A DNA stretch of 64,000 nucleotides from Empedobacter falsenii (GTDB lineage: Bacteria; Bacteroidota; Bacteroidia; Flavobacteriales; Weeksellaceae), in the NCBI RefSeq assembly GCF_019308355.1, contig NZ_JAAGKM010000008.1, positions 34,406 to 98,405 of the forward strand, written 5' to 3'. Position 1 is the stretch's first letter; each line of letters starts with the position of its first letter. The position numbers and the translations under genes were made by a program. This document shows positions 63,007-64,000 of the stretch, one piece after another. Under the pieces are notes generated by a model that was given only the letters and a program-made list of their open reading frames with translations, searched no databases and was not told the DNA's origin.

Positions 63007-63956
63007 ATGGTAACTAAAAAAAATCTCCGGAGGAATTAAGAGCGAACAAATACATTAATCGCGCTTGTAGTGAAATTACGGGTTTTTCTGAACTTCTGCA
63101 ACGTTTTCAGCGAAATATTTCCATTTTAGGCAGAAGCCAGCGTACTTTCGAGAATTATTCTCGGCATGTGGCGGCAATGGCGTTGCATTTTGGAATTCTT
63201 CCTACGGAATTACATCCCGAGCAGGTTAAAGATTACTTATTTGAACTGCAGCAACGTTCTTTAAGTCCTTCGCAATCATACTTTAAACATACGGTTTACG
63301 GACTTCGATTTCTTTTAAAAACAGAGAATCTTCCTTACGATTATCTTCATTTACCATCGATTCCAAAAGAGAAAAAGCTTCCTGTTGTTTTAAGTCGAGA
63401 AGAGATTTGGAAGATGCTTCAAAGTGCAGAACTGCTAAAACATCGTGTTTTAATTGGCTTGATTTACGGCTGTGGTTTACGCTGTATGGAAGTTCGGAAC
63501 ATAGAATTAAAGCATTTAGATTTCGATCGAAAACAACTTCATATCGTTCAAAGTAAAGGAAAAAAAGATCGATATGTTCCTTTATCTGATCATTTGATAC
63601 GGGGAATAAAAAGATATATTTCAGCCGAACATCCCACTACTTTTTTATTTACAGGAAACACGAAAGATGCCAAGGGTTTTGATTCTCGTTACAGTCAACG
63701 CGGTGTTCAATGGGCAGTTCAATCTATCAGTAAAAAAGCAGGTATTTTAAAAGATGTGCACACGCATACTTTGCGCCATAGCTATGCCACGCATTTATTA
63801 GAAGATGGCGTAAATATCCTTCAAGTTCAGAAATTGATGGGGCATGAACGGGTGGAGACCACTATGGAATATTTACATGTTTGCCAATTGGAGCAACAAA
63901 AAGTACACAGTCCACTTGATACCGTTTTTGCTTTATGCAGCCGCAGTGGGAAGTAG
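63007..63956 (+). CDS. tyrosine recombinase/integrase with an A8 frameshift near the N-terminus
   Basis: Site-specific recombinase. Continuous frame from 63168 (262 residues) has the catalytic set: Arg in YGCGLRCMEVRNI, Lys in SKGKKDRYVPL, HTLRHSYATHLLEDG (HxxR), LMGHERVETTMEYLHV (His and Tyr). Coding sequence extends upstream: SPEELRANKYINR...SILGRSQRTFENYSRHV in the same frame, but ATG 63007 (MVTKK) reaches it only by slipping at the A8 run 63016-63023. Either it is a real frameshift, a programmed slip, or a sequence error. Its end overlaps an IS91-type transposase start, a known pairing in Bacteroidetes. Confidence 0.8.
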
Positions 63957-64000
63957 CCCATGTATTGCAAAAAGTAGATTTATCCAACCAAAACTTTACC
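63936..64000 (+). CDS. IS91-family transposase, N-terminal fragment cut by the window edge
   Basis: Starts at ATG 63936, overlapping the recombinase end by 21 bases, and runs off the right edge after 21 codons. The visible QPQWEVAHVLQKVDLSNQN matches the N-terminal pattern of IS91-type (Y2, ISCR-like) transposases that accompany an integrase in Bacteroidetes. Very short, so the call leans on context. Confidence 0.6.

Noticed and set aside
1..64000. tRNA, rRNA or CRISPR arrays
   Set aside because: No cloverleaf T-arm sequences with matching acceptor stems, no rRNA stretches and no regularly spaced repeats were seen.

Overview
The window looks like a chromosome segment of a flavobacterium, most likely of the Weeksellaceae/Empedobacter type. 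That placement is an inference from gene content. The supporting signs are the very AT-rich sequence, the near absence of Shine-Dalgarno sequences, repeated -7 elements of the Bacteroidetes form TAnnTTTG (several with a TTTG/TTG about 20 bases upstream), and Bacteroidetes-type families (DUF2911, DUF5522, DUF4230, TamB next to TsaD, SusE-free GHL10 lipoprotein, YpdA). Most genes are housekeeping or envelope genes in short operons. Convergent gene ends are usually separated by one symmetrical hairpin terminator.

Layout. 1-1979 (minus): a cut-off cell-wall glucosaminidase, a PLP deaminase and a small HExxH protein, tightly packed. 2141-6030: a DUF5522 peptide, a DUF2911 protein, a K+ channel, a GHL10 lipoprotein, a tiny membrane protein between twin terminators, and a small secreted protein. 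6073-12587: a dispersed-type hairpin element, rsmE-tsaD (minus) divergent from a 1531-residue TamB. 12800-14497: an Lrp-type regulator, a Nudix-like NrtR-type regulator and a membrane protein. 14705-23566: serine deaminase, a DEAD-box helicase with a structured leader, an acyl-CoA ligase, a YtxH/holin-like envelope-stress cluster (minus), an aminotransferase and murB. 23593-28848 (minus): a BtuF-like binding protein and a degraded GH2 beta-galactosidase. 29112-36861: pepD, an erythromycin-esterase-like protein with an ABC-2 exporter, an M28 peptidase and an APC amino-acid permease. 36982-43216: aspS, a frameshifted MATE transporter, a small acidic protein, a long-chain acyl-CoA synthetase and a Zn-peptidase. 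43422-49080: a GNAT-like protein, an M14 peptidase, a thioredoxin-like protein with DUF4230, and lpxK-punA. 49506-54735 (minus): dinB, a KefB-type antiporter, a methyltransferase and a YpdA-type reductase. 54879-61063: a tetR-tolC-MFP-RND efflux operon with a clear promoter and palindromic operator. 61205-64000: an IS1182-family element followed by a tyrosine recombinase and the start of an IS91-type transposase.

The right edge is therefore a mobile-element junction, and the rest is stable core genome. The strongest observations are the promoter/operator of the efflux operon, the two mutually exclusive hairpins in the helicase leader, the clustering of all lesions of the GH2 gene in its first 650 bases, two dispersed-type inverted repeats, and the A8 frameshift in the recombinase. 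I found no CRISPR array, rRNA or tRNA, and no convincing wholly new multi-gene system. The Ere-like/ABC-2 operon is the nearest candidate for an undescribed function.
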